A stretch of 64,000 bases of DNA from Acanthosepion lycidas (GCA_963932145.1 OZ010599.1:49637287-49701286); one strand, 5' to 3'. Numbered from the stretch's first letter, positions 9,735 to 25,400 are shown. A program made the numbers and translations. The notes: generated from the sequence alone by a model not told the origin.

Positions 9735-10010
9735 TACTTTCTATAATTTTCTATGTCAACATTCTAAAAGTTTCTGAATTCCATCTTGGTAAAGTGATTC
9801 CAGCTTCAAAACAGATGTCAATGAAGTTTTGAATCATTGAAGACATCTTTAAATTTTTAATGTAATATGGAAAGCTGTAGAAATCAAAAGAAATGATTAT
9901 CCACTGACAAGTCTACTGAATGTGCCACATGTAACAGAATTTCCATCCCAAATTCATTATGGTCAACAAATCAATGTACGCATAAGCATTATCATGCAGC
10001 AGTTACATTT
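9735..10010 (-). pseudogene. mariner transposase C-terminal fossil
   Basis: Minus-strand frames read LLHDNAYAYIDLL (mariner LHDNARPH, second catalytic Asp), then NFIDICFEAGITLPRW and KIIESKGKYF, the usual C-terminal end. Several stops and shifts; no DD34D triad survives whole. No inverted ends found. It lies in the last visible ESF1 intron. Confidence 0.6.
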
Positions 10011-10295
10011 TTGTGAACTACACAAACTATATACAGTGTCCAACAAAATCATCTTGTCCCTACACAAATAAAATCAGGATAAACATTGAATACAGAAAAA
10101 TCAACTGTGTATTCAAGTCTATAGATTTTAAAATAGAGGGTGCCAAGAATTCTTGCACACACCTAATCTACTGCCACATATATTTCTCTCGCTTTCTCAT
10201 GTATAAAAGTTATATATATCCATCCAAATTAATAGTATTTTTGATATGCAGTAAGTTAAAAGAGAAAATCTCAAGTAAGAAGATGAAGAACTGAC

Positions 10296-10442
10296 CTTAA
10301 AGTCATCATGGTCTTTTACTTTTGCAGCCTTTACTTTTTTCTTTGGTTTTATTTTGCTTTCTTGTTTGATGATTTTCTCATAATCAAAATGGTGTTTCTG
10401 ATTCACATCATCCTCATCAGCCATCAATAAAGCAAGCTCAGC
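10296..10442 (-). CDS. ESF1: ESF1 coding exon 13 (last one in window)
   Basis: Codons 655-703. [25 protein letters not shown], then a basic tract and VKDHDDFK. Acceptor TTTCAG|GCTGAG; the end is a good donor (TTTAAG|GTCAGT) rather than a stop, so at least one more exon must follow at lower coordinates. No matching exon is visible between 1 and 10295. Confidence 0.93.
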
Positions 10443-13400
10443 CTGAAAGAAAAAAAAAACATGTAAAATGTAGATAAATGAATTATTTAATCCGAATGGG
10501 ATAGTTACATCTAAAGAAAATATCAATTAATTATACGAGTTGTTCATTTTTGTCCCACTCCTAAAAAAAATTACTTTGTGTAGTACTTAAGAAAGGTCTG
10601 ATGAACAAATTAATATTATTAAAAAAATAAATTAAAAAAAATTAACATTTTTGTGTAAACCAGCTAAACTAAAAATGATTTTCTTAAGGGTTATTTTGTA
10701 GAAAAGAGTAAATAACTGTGAAATGACATTTGTTAATTTTTATGAATGTGCAATGTAAACAAGATGAGTTTTCAAGACAATGATAGAAAAAAATATTTTT
10801 CTTTTTACCATTTCTTGTTTTTTCTGTTCTATTTCCTCTGGGATCAAATCTGAATGTTCTGCTTCTCTTTGTAATTTCTTTTCTTTCTTCTTTTGTGTCT
10901 TGGATTCTGTTAACAAAAATAGTCAAAGAACAAATAAAATAACATTTTAAGGAATCATTTAAAAAAAAAAAAAAAAAAATACTAATATCTAAAATCAAAA
11001 TCTTTTATATTTCCATTACACAAAATTTACATTTAGACTTTCAATAATTTCAATGTGAATGAGTTTAAATGAAGAAAGTTCATTAGACCTTAAAAGCAGT
11101 TATAGTTTTTATTTTATTTTTTAATCATTCCACCCAAAGCAAGGAGATAATGTCACTAGAGAGGGTTACTGGAAATGAAAGAGAATTTAATAAAGAAAAA
11201 GGAAATAAAAGAACAGAATTCATGAAGACAGAAGATGGCAATTGACATTGCATTTAAAGTTTTGAAGATTGTAGGTGACAAGGAGCAAGAAACCAGAAGA
11301 GAGTTCCACAGGTGTGAGAAAAGAAATTATTAGAATAGAACTGATGTATATACCTAGTTATTTTAACAGTAAAATGATTGCAACTAGTTGCCAACCTAAT
11401 AGTATGCTTAAATTCATTTGGTCGAGATCCTGAGGAGAGCTCATTAGAACAACTGTCAGAGGGATGGCACACCATTGCAGTAGGAAAGACAAGATGCCAG
11501 GTAAGGACCATTAACATTACAGATCCTTCTTTGATTTTGTCAAGAATCTTCAGATATATAGCAGGAGCACAGGCCAGATATGTCAGCAATATTCAATGCA
11601 CGGATAAATGGTAAATTCATAAATGACCAAGATGAATTCTGAGGAGTAAAATTGTCTGGCACGACACAGTGAAGCAACTTTCCTGTGCTCCTGGAGGTTA
11701 ACATAGCCTATGCTGATGGAAGGCAAAAATTGTTTTTTATGATGATTAAAAATTAGCAATTTTGTTTTGGAGGTGTTAAAATTTACAAACTATTTCTTAC
11801 CTCAGTTAATAACTAAATGGATTTTTGGCTTGTTTTACAGCATATCAACCTCAATGGGTTATTTAATACCAACAAGATTTTTAGGATAAGTTCATATGAA
11901 TAGAATATGTATTTTTTGTAAGAAATCAGTTTGTAGATCAGGTTTCATTGACGTATATTTGTAAAGAGGTTTTTTGTCAAGAGTCAAATATGTTGCTGGT
12001 AATTTTCTTTTTTTTTTTGCAAAGATTATTGCTGGTATTTTTATTATAAAAATTTATTTTTATACTTTCATAGTGTTTTGACCACAGTTTGGGGGTTAAC
12101 TATTTGCCCATAGCTGTGACACTAACAGGTGTTACCATCCCAAGTCTAGTTGGACCTGGGAACAACTGCAAGTGATTCTGAGCTTGTCAAAACCTCCTGA
12201 TCAGAGGCCTTGCTGCTGGATGTAGTTTATCATCATACCCAGGACAAACAATTGGAGGTCATTTTCAAGGGCAACTGTCAGTTTTACTTTGTCTGACTCA
12301 GACTTACTATTTAAAACAGGAGTAAATAATTGTGTTATCAGCATAAATACCTAGTTGGGAACTGATGACACAAGGAATGTTCATTGATGAAGATAAGAAA
12401 CAATGTAGGTCCAAGGAAAGAGTTCTGGGGGATCCACCCATTAATGAGAAATTATCTAGAAGCATGGCCATTTAAAACAAACACAATTTGTTAAAAAAAC
12501 AACTGGATTAAGTCAAATATCTGACCAAAGACACCATAGCCCTTGAGCTTGTGGGGAAGGCCTGCTTTCTAAACACTATCAAACACATTTGAGATATCTA
12601 AAGTCACAGTATGAATCTTGCCATTCTTATCTAAAGCCTTATAGACAAATTCAGTAATAACTGTTAACACAGCAGCAGTTGATCTAGAGAAATGAAAGCC
12701 ATATTGTTTATCTGAAAGAGGCTGTGTGAAGTGAGATGCTTAACCAATTCAGAGTTGAGTAGAGCTTCTAGTACGTTACCAAAAATATTTTTAATTTTCA
12801 AACAGAAAGACTAATAAAATGATAATTCAAGGGATCAGAAGGTTCACCAGAGTTTTTAAAAACAGGAACTACAGAAGATTTCCAACAAGCTGGAATGCAA
12901 GAAGCAGCAAAGCATTTGTTGTAGAATTTGGAGAGAACAGGAGCCAGTTCAGGAGCACATATCATTAGGACAATTGCAGGGATACTGTCAAGTCCACTAT
13001 CCTTAGAGTAACATAGTTTGGAGATAATAGCATAAACTATAGATGGAATTATGTGCATATCACATAAAGATTCCATTCCAAGGGGAATATGTTACTTAAA
13101 AGGATTTTTGTGTGGTTATGTAATGTATAAAAGAGGCAAGAAACTCTAAAAACATATCTGTAGGAATTATTAATTTATGACTAGTACTACTTTCATCTTA
13201 TTTCCGTTGCTTTTTATTGCAATTGCCAGACTAGCATTGATCCTACAGTTATTATAAAGTGTTGTATTCTATCAGCACTACCACATTTTTTTAAAAACAG
13301 AAAGAAAAGGCTTTATTGAAAGACTAATTTAGGATATAAAAAGGTCTCAAAGCAACAAAAAAACCATCTCGCCATCAGTCGTCTCTCCAACTGTCTCCAG

Positions 13401-16400
13401 TGGGCCTCCAACTCCTGCTGCTCCAGCCATCCTTGCCAGCAACAATGATATGCAATTAACTGTCCTTTTTAGGACAACGCTTCTCACCCTCTACATGAGT
13501 ATGTAGAAATACTTTTTGCCTAGTGCACTGTAACTTTATTTTTGTTGAGGTATGTTTTTAATGAAAATAAACTTGGCAATATATATTCAAGTCTTTGTTT
13601 TGTTTGTTGTTGTCTTCCATCATTCAATATCTGTTTTCAGGCCAATATACCACCAGCAATAAAAATATCATGAACTGGAAATAAAGAATAACCCACCATT
13701 GAAATTTCTCAACAAAGCTGTCCATGTCAGCTGACATTCCAATTAGGTCACAAGGACTATCAATTACAGAAACTCAAATCTAATCATTCTTTATTTTCTA
13801 TGCAAGCCCCTGATTTACATACTTTAGTAGTATTAATTGTAATGTTATTTGGAATTTATTGTCAATTATAAATTTTTGACAAGTATTTTTCATCCTATTT
13901 CTGCTGCTTTTTATTACAACCCAAGAATGATGGTCAAACAGTTGCTATAAAAGAAAAAATAGAAATACAATAGCAAAAGCAAAAATTAAACCAAAAAGAA
14001 AATGCAATTCGACAATGAAAAGACTATGAATAGAACAAAAGCTGACAAGTCTAAATTTCAAGAAGATGCAATTGTCAAATTCAGCCAATATAAATATTCA
14101 AAAAATATAAATCTCTCTCTTTATCGACAGTAGAGTGTGATCAATCTATGTAGATTAACTTAATTACCTGAAGGTTAACGTGAAAAACACACAATAGCCA
14201 AAACAGTGTGATGATAACAACAAAGATTAGGAAAATAGTCAAAGTGTAAATTATGATAACTCCACATCCCAGAAATTCAGACAAAAACTTGAAGCGTGTA
14301 TAAATAAAAAGATGGTATGCTGAAAAGTTCTCAACCTCACTTCCAAATGTTGGATTTTTATCTTTTTTTGGCAGGGGAAGGCTTCTTTTAAGTATGTTGT
14401 TATATTTATATAAAATTTATATTGATTAAAATTTGCTATATTTATGCAGGAAGAGCATATACAGATATAAACAGTATTGACATAGAAATCAGCACTGTAT
14501 ACGCACTTCCTCTAATCATCCACCTTCTATAATCAAGCAAATCCATCAGCTGCTGATTATGCAGCATCAGCCAGTGCTGTTAAAATATAATTTATCTTTC
14601 CTATACCCAATCATTTTTTCTTATATTTAGTGCTTCTCTCTCTCTCTCTCATATTTTATGATTAATAAAAAATATAAGAAACTTACTTTTCTTTGAAGCT
14701 GATAACAATTCACTACTGAAGTATGGATCATTGAAGTCAATATCTGAGGGAATTTCATCATCACTGAATGTTAGTTTTGTATCATTTTGGTCTGCACTCT
14801 TCTTCAAAGCCTGCAAAGGACAATATGCTGTGAGAAAACACACTCTCACACACAAATGAAGTTTTCTGTAGTTTTAATTCTAAGTATATTTTAAATGATT
14901 TATTCTGGCCCAAGAAAATCTGAACCAGACGTTTTGGTAATCATCTAAATAGATGGATAATTGTTATTAAATTTAAGTGCAAAAATCATTACTATTTCAA
15001 TATAAACACTTTTTCAATATAAAAAAATCAAATATTTTTATGAAATGTTATATTATAAAAATAATTTCATGTTTTATTGCAGCAATGAGTATTTTATACA
15101 TCAGGTGTGAGAATTTGCCAATTCTTATAGAAAATTGTAAGAATACCTTTATTTTGGTCTTCCGTCTCTTTTGCTTTTCCTTCAGTTTGACCAAAAACTC
15201 ATTCCAAGGTGAAGAGTTCTTCTTTTCTTTATTTTTAAGAACTTTTTCTGTTTTCTCCTTCAGACCTAAAATTAAAAGAAAAAAAAAGGATGATAAAATA
15301 AGGAGAGAGAATGAAAATAAATGACAAAAGTAATTTCTTAATAAATTGAAACTTAAATTTAGTCTTTTTTAAGATTTAAGTTGCTGACCTCTTCAAAATA
15401 TTATTTCAATAAATTTATTTTTCAAACTTTAAATGCATCAACATTATTTTAGTTGCTTTTAGTAAGACTAGAGTTAAAATATGTATATTTCTAAACATAA
15501 AATAATGTTCAACATTTTTAATTTTCAAGCAGAATTATATACATAATATAAAAGAAAAATCTATTTAATGTTTAACAAATATCATTCATTTATGGAGATC
15601 ATAAATAGATGCAAAAACAACAACAAAAAAATAATCATAGGCAATTCACATTTATTTCGTACAAATTTAGTTTCCGCTCTCAGAATATCAGATGGTATAA
15701 ATTTTCTGTAAATAGGTTAACAAAATACATGTTATATTATAAATTTCCATCTTCTACTATATATAATAATCACTAAAAGACTTTTTCATAATACTATATG
15801 TTAATGATGGAAGATTTGTACTTTTTATCTTACTGGAAATTTTTTTTTTTTACAAGAAAGTTTTTCAGTTGGGCTTAATAGATTTTTAAAATCTCACCAT
15901 AACGAGCCAATTAATTACACCTGAATAGTTAGTTTGATCTTCACTGGGTGCCTCATACTTTTGACTTTGTGCCACATCTAATCTATGCTTAGAAAAAAAA
16001 AAATCACCAAACCACCCAATGAATGAAAATAGGAATAAAAAAAAAAATTGTCCAAACAAAATTTTCTTATCATTTGTAATTAAAAAGTTAATTCATCATC
16101 ATTTAATTGAAAAATCTTTATGTGACATAGGCATTCATGGTCCTCCAGTTTCCTCTAAATAATACTTGCTCTTTTAAAACCTATTTTTGCCTTTGTGATA
16201 TTTGTTCCTCCATATCTTTGTCCAAACTGGTCAAGTAAGCCACTTGTTGCTTTCTTGATTTTCTTAGTTTTATGATTGTTAGCAATAAAAATAATTTAAT
16301 TATTACTTATAACAAACTCAAGGAGACAAAAGGGCGATTATGTGCTGAGGGAAAAATGCTGCAGGCCAGAAACAGGAAATCATGCATCCTATAGTCGAGT

Positions 16401-19400
16401 TCCCAACCATTGGGTCTCTCTTAAGGATTAGTCCACTTACTGACAAGATCCCTGACTTACATCGCCACAATCAGTTTTCCTTTAGATATTTTTTAATTGA
16501 TTTTTTTTTCCCTTATAAAATCAGTTATTGAGAAAATAAATCAATCTACATCGATTTATTAATACAGACTGCAAGAAAAGTTTATCACCCCCCTCTTCAC
16601 TTCAGCAACAGAATAATTGATCAGTCATTTTATTTTTAAAAAATGAGTGCTCAATGGTATGCAAAATTAAGAATAAAAATCTTTTAATTTAGGTCCACAA
16701 ATAATAAAGAACAAAGATCAGAGCAATAGAAAATGGAAACATGGAATTAAACAAGTCATAAGATAAAGAGGAGGAAGACTGCATTACAAGAATATTGGCA
16801 ATAAGCTATTTTTTTAAGTTAATCTTATAGAAAATTTTGTACTTCTACAGTTCTTTTAATTAAATTTAAGTTTGTTTATGGAAGATAAAAAAAATCTTAC
16901 CAATGTCCCAAGTGACTTCTATCTGTTTTTCTTCTTTCTTTCTTTCAGTCTTTTCAATTCCTTCAAGCAATTTTTTGTATTTGTTAATGTGCAATTTGTC
17001 TTCATCTTCACTACTTGCATCCTTTTCATCATTAAGTTCAACATCAGAGTTGGAAACCAAAGAAGCATTAGATTCTGGACAGAAAAAGAAATTCTTAAAG
17101 GATTTCTAATTAGAACAACAAACAAATGAAAACAGGATTTTTTTAAACAAAAAAATCATAAACTGAATTAACTCAGTTTTAAGAACTATCAACTCATAAT
17201 AATTATATTGTGATAAACAAGCATTACACTAACTCGGGTGTTGATTTATTCAGATTTGCATTATTGAATTTTAAAAATTTTGGCTGTAAATATTGCATCC
17301 AACAGCATTACTCTCTCGAAAATTATTACAAGTTTCACAGATGCAATGCATCACAATCATCATTTTGAATACACTATTAGTTAATATCTATAACTGTTTA
17401 ATTTTATGTAATATCACAAGATACCGTAATTAAACTTTTTAAGCCAATACCTTTTTTTGTAAAATACTTTTCACCTATCATTTTGATATCAGTTTCCACC
17501 TTTCACATTTTATTTGAACAGAGTAGATTTTTTTTAATGTATTTTACTATGAACAAGAAAATAGGTACCAAAGAAAAGTGAAAGTGAACAGTTTACTATC
17601 AAACTTTATCCTTCACTATTTATATAATGAATTGAATCAACACAAATATTCATATATACAGTGCGGTGCATAATTATAAGGCCAGCTGAATTTCATCTTT
17701 AGCAATTGAGCTAATTTTTTAAATATTTTGTATATTATTATATAGTATTAGTAATCTGAAAGTTTCAAATAATTACTATGAGTTACTGTAAAATTAGTCA
17801 AAAACCCAAAAAATGATTGGCACATAATTATATGGCCATTAAAAAAATTTTTATCACAAAAATGACAAACACTAAATTTTATAGAAATTAATATTTAGTT
17901 TGTTTTCTTCCTCGTTATTTAATTGATACCCATTCTTGTATACATGTCTAACCAAGGTTTGCGATAGGATTGAGATTGGGTGGTCTGGCAGGCCAATCCA
18001 TAACAATGATTCAGTTAGCTTGAAAATACTCAACAGTGGACTTGGCTCTGTGAACAGGAGCATTGTCTTGCTGAAACACCCAATTTTTTTCCATAAGGCA
18101 AGAGAGCAGTAGACAACAAATCCTGATAACCCAAAGCATCAAGTCTTGTGTCAATGAAAACAATTGGAGTTTTGCCTTTGAATCTGAATGCCGCCCAAAT
18201 CATAACACTTCCTCCTCCTTGTCCACACTTGGAAAAAAACAACTTCTCCTTTCTAAGGTCATGCCAACAAGATAACTCATCCAGACCATGCAAATTAAAT
18301 TTTTTTTCATTGGAAAATGCTACACCTTCCCATTGCTTGTCCTGATCCAATTGAAGCACTCTGACATATGGTGCTTGGTCAAACACGGAGTGTCCATAAG
18401 CTTGCCATAACTGAACTCAGATGATCTGTTAAGTTCTCTCCAACCCGTCCAGCATGAAACACCCAATTTCAGATTTGCCTGGATCTTGGAACACCATGTG
18501 ACAGCATTGATTGCTTCTTTTTTGATCGCTCTGACATCCCTTAATTTCTTGCTTCTTTCAATTCTTTTCCTGGCTGCATATTCTTCCGTGTTTGATAAAA
18601 AATTGGTAATAACCATTTTGAATGCTTAATCCTAACAGCAATTTCTCTAATAGTCGATTTTCATTTTTGACCTTTTTAAAATTCACTTAATTTTGTACAC
18701 AAAGGCATAGTTTATGTCAATTTTGTTATGTGCAAATCCTGGTGAGTTATTAATAATTTATAAAATTTTAAGTGATTGTTGATTTAAATTATTTTAACTT
18801 GCAGTGCTCTTCTTTTTTTAAAAAAAAATGGCCTTATAATTATGCACCAATTGTTTTTCTAGTCTTTGAATAATTTTACAGTGATTTTCTACTAATAACA
18901 ATTATTTCAAACTTTTGGATTATTAATACTATATAATAATATACAAAATATTAAAAAATTATCTCAATTGCTAAAGTTTAAAGATAAAATTCAGCTGGCC
19001 TTATAATTATGCACCACACTCTGTGTGTGTGTGTGTGTGCAAATATGCATATGAAGCTGTAATATAAAGACTGATTTTTTTTTATAAACTTTTTAGATAA
19101 AAAATTCTAATTTCATTTTACATACCCTCCTTATCTTCATCATCTTCCTCTTCAGAACTTAATGCTAAATAATCTTTGAAATCTTCTAATTTAATCTCAT
19201 GTTTCTTATTGTAGTTTTTTGTTGTTGTCTCCAAGCGCTTCTTGTCTGTCTCATCCCAAGTAAGAGCTACCTAAATAAAATAAAAAAAAGTGAAATAACC
19301 GTTTAATAATTTAAATATATTATGGCAGGTGATGAAAAGTAGATTACATACAACAATGTTCAACACAAATGACAGTGGATTGAAAAGGACAAATCTCAAC

Positions 19401-22400
19401 TGACACCAAAAGCTCCACAGAAGAAAGCAATTTGCGTGTGGTGGGATCGTCATAGTATTATTCATTCAGATACCTTAAATGCAATGGATCACAAAATGTA
19501 CATTTATACATCCAACAGCTACATGTCCATAAAAGTTTGGTTGAAAAGCAACCTGCACTTATTAATATGAAAGATGTTCTCCTTCATGACAATACACAGC
19601 CACATACAACAAGAATAACATAGAAAAAAATTTTGGAACTCAATTTATTCTATCCCACCCACCATATTTAACTGACCTTGCACTAACTGATTACCTTTTT
19701 TTTTTTTTTAATTGCTGCAAAATGCATTGAAACCTGCAGAATCTTACTCAAAAGGCATCAAAGAGTTTCCTTATAAGTGGCAACAAGTCATTGTAAATAA
19801 TAAAATATGATTGTACAACAGAAATTATTTGACTCAACCATTTGGTTTGTAAAGTTACCTTTTTTAATATATGTTAATTGATATTATTCTTGTTTACTTC
19901 AAAAGCTCTTAAAATTTGAGAAAGGAGATCTGATAAGAGCAAAGCCATCTACCATAGAGTTGTGGTCAGCAAGCAAACTGTTACTAGTGAGGTTTAAACT
20001 TCACTGAGAGCCTATTTTTTGCAACCTTCCATTCCACAGAAACAATAATTAATATATAAAGCATTAACAAAATTAATGACATATGACAAATAAAACCAAT
20101 ATTAAAAAATGTTAAAATATATCTCTTGAAAATTGAGAAAATTCAAATTAGCATCTAAATATATCTGCACACTTACAAAAATCATCATGACAGTGATTCA
20201 AAACTGTTGATCAATAAAAGTTGTTAATGTACTTTTTATAGAACAAAATTAGAAAGACAAATTGGAACTGAAAAATTTCAAATTATGTTCCATGCATATA
20301 AAAAGCCTTTTAATCTGCACAAGACATTTTCATATAGACATTTAAACTTTATTTCTTTATATTTTGTTATATTATAATTTTATAAAATATACTTCATTTT
20401 ACTTAATGAAATTTGTTTGAATATAAAACAAGACCTTGTTACCTCAGCTTCACTCAATGCTGTACTGAGAAATTGGTTAGGTTTATACACATCTTTGTTA
20501 GGCAGTTCAGTACAAATATCTTTGAATTCCTCATCAAATTCCATGTTATCAGGAATAAATCTGAAAATCAGAACAATAAGATTATTCATGACTATGACAA
20601 TGTTAGTTTAAACAAATTCTTTTCAAAACTAAGTGTACCTTTAGACGCGAGGCATCAAATTTTTTTGATATTAAGAGATATTGTAGTTAAACTTTACATT
20701 GAATTTTACCAATTTTTTTTAATATCATTTTATATTGTTTGTTTTCCTTTATAGAATTCCAAAAAGAGTTTTGTTAAAAGTTGAAATAAAAATAAAATTT
20801 TATATCATTGAAAAGATAAAATATAGATTAACTCTTACACTGGACAATTGGTTAGATTACCTTGTCTGTATAATTACCTTGTCATGATCTATAATTGAAT
20901 AATAATTTTTAAAAAACTGACATAGCTTATTGTTATGCATCTACTTTTACAAAGATCTTTTCACATTATAAGGATATGAAAAAATATTAAAATATTTGTT
21001 AACATAAGATAATTCAAATTTCTGTAATTTTTCTCCTCAAAACTAAAAAGCATATACTTGAAAAATTTTACTGGTGTTTCTGAGGTTTTCCTTAAATATA
21101 ACAAGAGCAAATGACTAATATGTTCAATTTCAATGTTAGAAACAAACTAACCGTAAATCAAAGCATGTCTTACTACTTTCATACTCAGCACCATCCAGTT
21201 CATTGTAGATATAATTGGCTGTTTCCATTGTGTCACATTCTACCACAGCATAATAATATTTCATACGATTCAATTGGTATTCTCGCAATTTCTCATTGTG
21301 AAAGCTTTTGCCTAAATAGAATAAGAATCATAAAATCATTTCAAAATAATAACTGGAAAATCAATAATCAATGATGTTAATGCAGTCAGTATTATTATTT
21401 GTAGATAAATTAATAATAAGTGATGATATAAAGATGAATAAAAGACGAGAATTAAGTGTAGAATAAAGATAACCATTTAGAATTTTGAGTTATTGATATC
21501 ATTCAATGAAATCTTTAATATCAGTAAGCAGAGAGTAAAAATAAAGACCATAAAGTATGATGAGAATTTGTTGAATGCATGTATTCAGAACTTATGGCAA
21601 AAATTAAAGGAAAAACATCATTTTGCATAACAAATAGAAGCTTCTATTTATCATTAGAAATCAAATATAGAAGAATGTAGCACAAAAAATATCTGATTAA
21701 AAAAAACAAATTATCAAAAAGAACAAACCATTATAACAAGAAATGCCCAAATTATCTGACTGTGAATATAAAAGTTTCCAAAAATATAATGCTGTCCTTC
21801 AGGATGTTAGCTTAGTGCACATAGGCTTTGGGTAATAAACTGTTGCTGTCAGTGGTCATGAATACAATCTCTGAATCAGGTAATGAAATCTACATAATCT
21901 GATTCAGCAAGAATGAACAAGATGCAGCCTCATGGGGACAAAACTAACATAGTAATCAGATATTCCCTATTAGTAGAGATAGAGGATACTTGGTAAAATT
22001 GTTATGTCTATAATAACATCTATAAGAAATGTCATGTATTTAAAACAGAAAGACTAAAATATTAATATAAAAACATATTTCATATAAGACCTCAATTATC
22101 TGAGCTGGAAAGTAGACTAACTGAAAGGTAAGGACAAAAATGATAACAGTGGTGGTCGGGGGCTTGAAAAACTCATTAAGTAATCATTACACCAATTAAA
22201 TAAAGCCATTAAGATGCAAGGGGTTACTGAGCATGAAAGAATATAAGAACAAAAAACATTAAGGGGTACAATAGTACAGGATTAACAAGATAGAAGATAA
22301 CAATTATCATTGCATTTAAATTTTGGAAGATCAAAATTGACTGGAAAGCAAGAAGCAGAAGAGAATTCCACAGATGAGAGGTGTGAGAGAACAAACTGTT

Positions 22401-25400
22401 AGCATAGAAATTATGGTTACATTTAGCAATTTCAACTGTAAAAGGATGAGAAATAAGCTAGTAATCTAGTAGTGAGCTTAAATTTGTAAATTTGAGATAT
22501 CAAATAGGGAATGTATTTCTGGTATTAAAACCTATTTTTAAACTTTCAGTGTTTTGACCCCAGCTACGATTACATTGAATAATGTTTTGCATCTTGATTA
22601 TGTAGTACAAATTATGAATTTTTACATGTCCAATTTTTTTTATATGTGTGAAGTGTCCATCATTTCTATATTCTCCAGACTATTAGTCTTTTGTTTCTTG
22701 TTATGTTTTGTTCTTTGAACTTCTTTTGTTTCTACTTTCTTGTTTGATTTTGCTCCCTTAGTTTTACCATTCGGTTCTTTTAATGAACTTTGTCTAGATG
22801 ATGATCTTTTCCTTGTTTGTGATGGGATAGAGATTTGTTCCTCTATGTCCATTTCCTTGGTTCTTCAATAGCTGTTTTGATATTTATTTATTTTATTTTT
22901 GTATCTTTTCATTCTCTTGAGAATGTTTCAATTTTCTATTCCTTGGAATATTTTTTCGTTTGGATTTTACAGGTTTAATAGTTTTGTAGATGTAGAGTCA
23001 TTTTGTTTGCAGTTGACATTACAGGGTTTGTTTTGTCTATGGTAGTTTGCTTTGTGCCTGATAAACTACCTTTTAGAAGTTTAATTAAAGCCTTTAGTTC
23101 ATTGATAAGAGTTATCAGATCTTGGTTTCTTATTATATTGTTTTCTGGGATGTCTATTTGTTGATTGGTTATTTTCGTAATATGACTCTTGGAGTGAATT
23201 TGATTCTACCTGTTTCCTGGCTTCTTGAAAAGAGATGTTTTGTGTGTATTTCCTTCTGATTACTTCTTTTTCTTTTTTCCAAATATTAAACTCTTTGGAG
23301 TCTGCTGTGTGCTTTCCATTACCATTTGGACATGAAGGAGGCCTCACGCAAGGTGACTCATGATCAGTCTTGGGTTCCCCACATCTACAGACTGCTGTTC
23401 TAGTACAACTATTTTGTAGATGTCCAAATTTTTTTTACATTTATGGCATCTACAAGGATTTGTGGTGTAAGGATCTACCTTGGCTACTAAGTACCCTACC
23501 TTTTTTTCTCTTTTGGCAAAATTGGTCTGTTCAATATCAGAATGTATATATTCGTATTTATTACTTTATCATTTTTTTTAATTTGAATACACCAGGACTA
23601 CACAGACAGTATAATAGTAATGAGAGTGGATATGAGCACCCACACTCTCCCACCATATCTACCCAAGTGTAGAATGATGTTAGGTTCCATTGCCATGTCA
23701 GATCTGTTATCTCTCATCGTAACTAACGCTTGCCACTACGTGACTAGCCACCCCTCTATTCCAGGTAGGGACTGAAGAGACGTGTTGTGAAAACTCCTGA
23801 TCATCTTATACATGTCACCAGGACTCCGTCAACCAGGCATCACGGGTCAACACCTACAGCAAACAGGTGGCTTCACTGAGGGAAATTTTAGTTTTTGTAC
23901 ATCATTTTTTATGAATGTGGTTTTTAAATACTGCAACTGGTATTGCTGGCATTGTAATTGTTACAAAAAAACCATTCTTACACTTTCCCAGTAATCATTC
24001 TCCAGTTTGAGGAAGGGGGAAAACAATTTACCAATAGCTGGGACCCTAATGGGTGCTACCACCCCAGGTCACGGTGGACCCAGGAATAACCACAATTAAG
24101 AGGCCATTCTACACTCCTCAAAACCTCCCGAAAATAGGCCTTGCTGCTGGATGTAGTTTATCGTCATACCCAGAATGGGAGCCAGTTCAGGAGTACATTT
24201 TTAAGGACTACTGTGGAGATATCATCTAATCCACATGCTTTGTGGTGATCTAGTTTGGAGATGATAGCAGAAACCATGGACAAAGCTATATGCATATAAT
24301 ACAATAGAGACTCAGATCTAGGTGGAAAGTCAGGCAAAGATACTCCAGATGAGTCAAAAGTAGAATTGAAAGAGATTTTATGAGCAAAACATTCTGCTTT
24401 ATCAGCAGCAGGTGATGACACCTCAAATTGAGTGAAGAGAGGATAGATATAATACTTTCACTTATTTAACACACTATTACAGAACCACCAGTAGTCATGA
24501 GAACCAAACTTAGAGACTATATTTATTCTATCAGCAAAGACTTAGCCTCTTTTATAATATTTATAACCTTAGAAAAGCATTGAGCCATAAAAACAAAATG
24601 ATAAACGTTCAAAAAAATATTCATATAAAAAAAAGATATATGTGCATAAAAAATTGAAAAGTCAGATTTACCTTCATCATTTTCATTGCTACTGCCTTCA
24701 TCATCACTACTGTGAGCATCAATCGCAATTTCTGCTAACTCAGCAGGTCCTTTTGCAACCTCTTCTTGCATTCTTTGCCTACCAAAATCTGAAAGAAAAA
24801 TCTAAAATAAAAAAGAAAATATCTTTCAAGTGCATATTGTCAGTTTTGTAATTAATAAAGTTTCAACTAGTATTTCCAGGGGATTGAAATTTGGTGAAAT
24901 GATGGAGGAAAATGAAATAAATGGTTCCGTTTGTCAAGTTATCAAAAAGTTATCATGCTCTAGAGTAATGTAAAACATTTTGACCATCTTAAAATGAATC
25001 AAGTTATAAAAAAAGTATCATTATTCATCAAGAATGAATAAATAAAACATTTAAAAAAAAAATTAAGCTTCAAAGTCTTCAGAAGTTATTTCTAAAATAA
25101 CTAGACTCCCATGTACATGAATTTTTTTTTTTGTTATAAGAAAGAAATTCATTTTACAATAAATTATATTTAAAATATGTAAAAGCTATTCATCATCAAG
25201 AAAAATTTTAAGCTTTTTTGAGTGAGGGTTACATTAAAAAAAATATTTTGGTAATATACAGGTTGACTGAAGTAACTCCCTATTTTGTTTACTCTCCCAT
25301 CTAATTATGATTTTTACAAGATGGGAGATTCCATGATACATAAAATAGGGAGTTACTTTTCAATCACCCTGTACATGTTATTATTATTTTTTTTTTTTAC

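Noticed and set aside
24789-24801. Alternative ESF1 exon 5 acceptor 13 bases downstream
   Set aside because: It would break the phase with exon 4 and drop the conserved IFLS residues.
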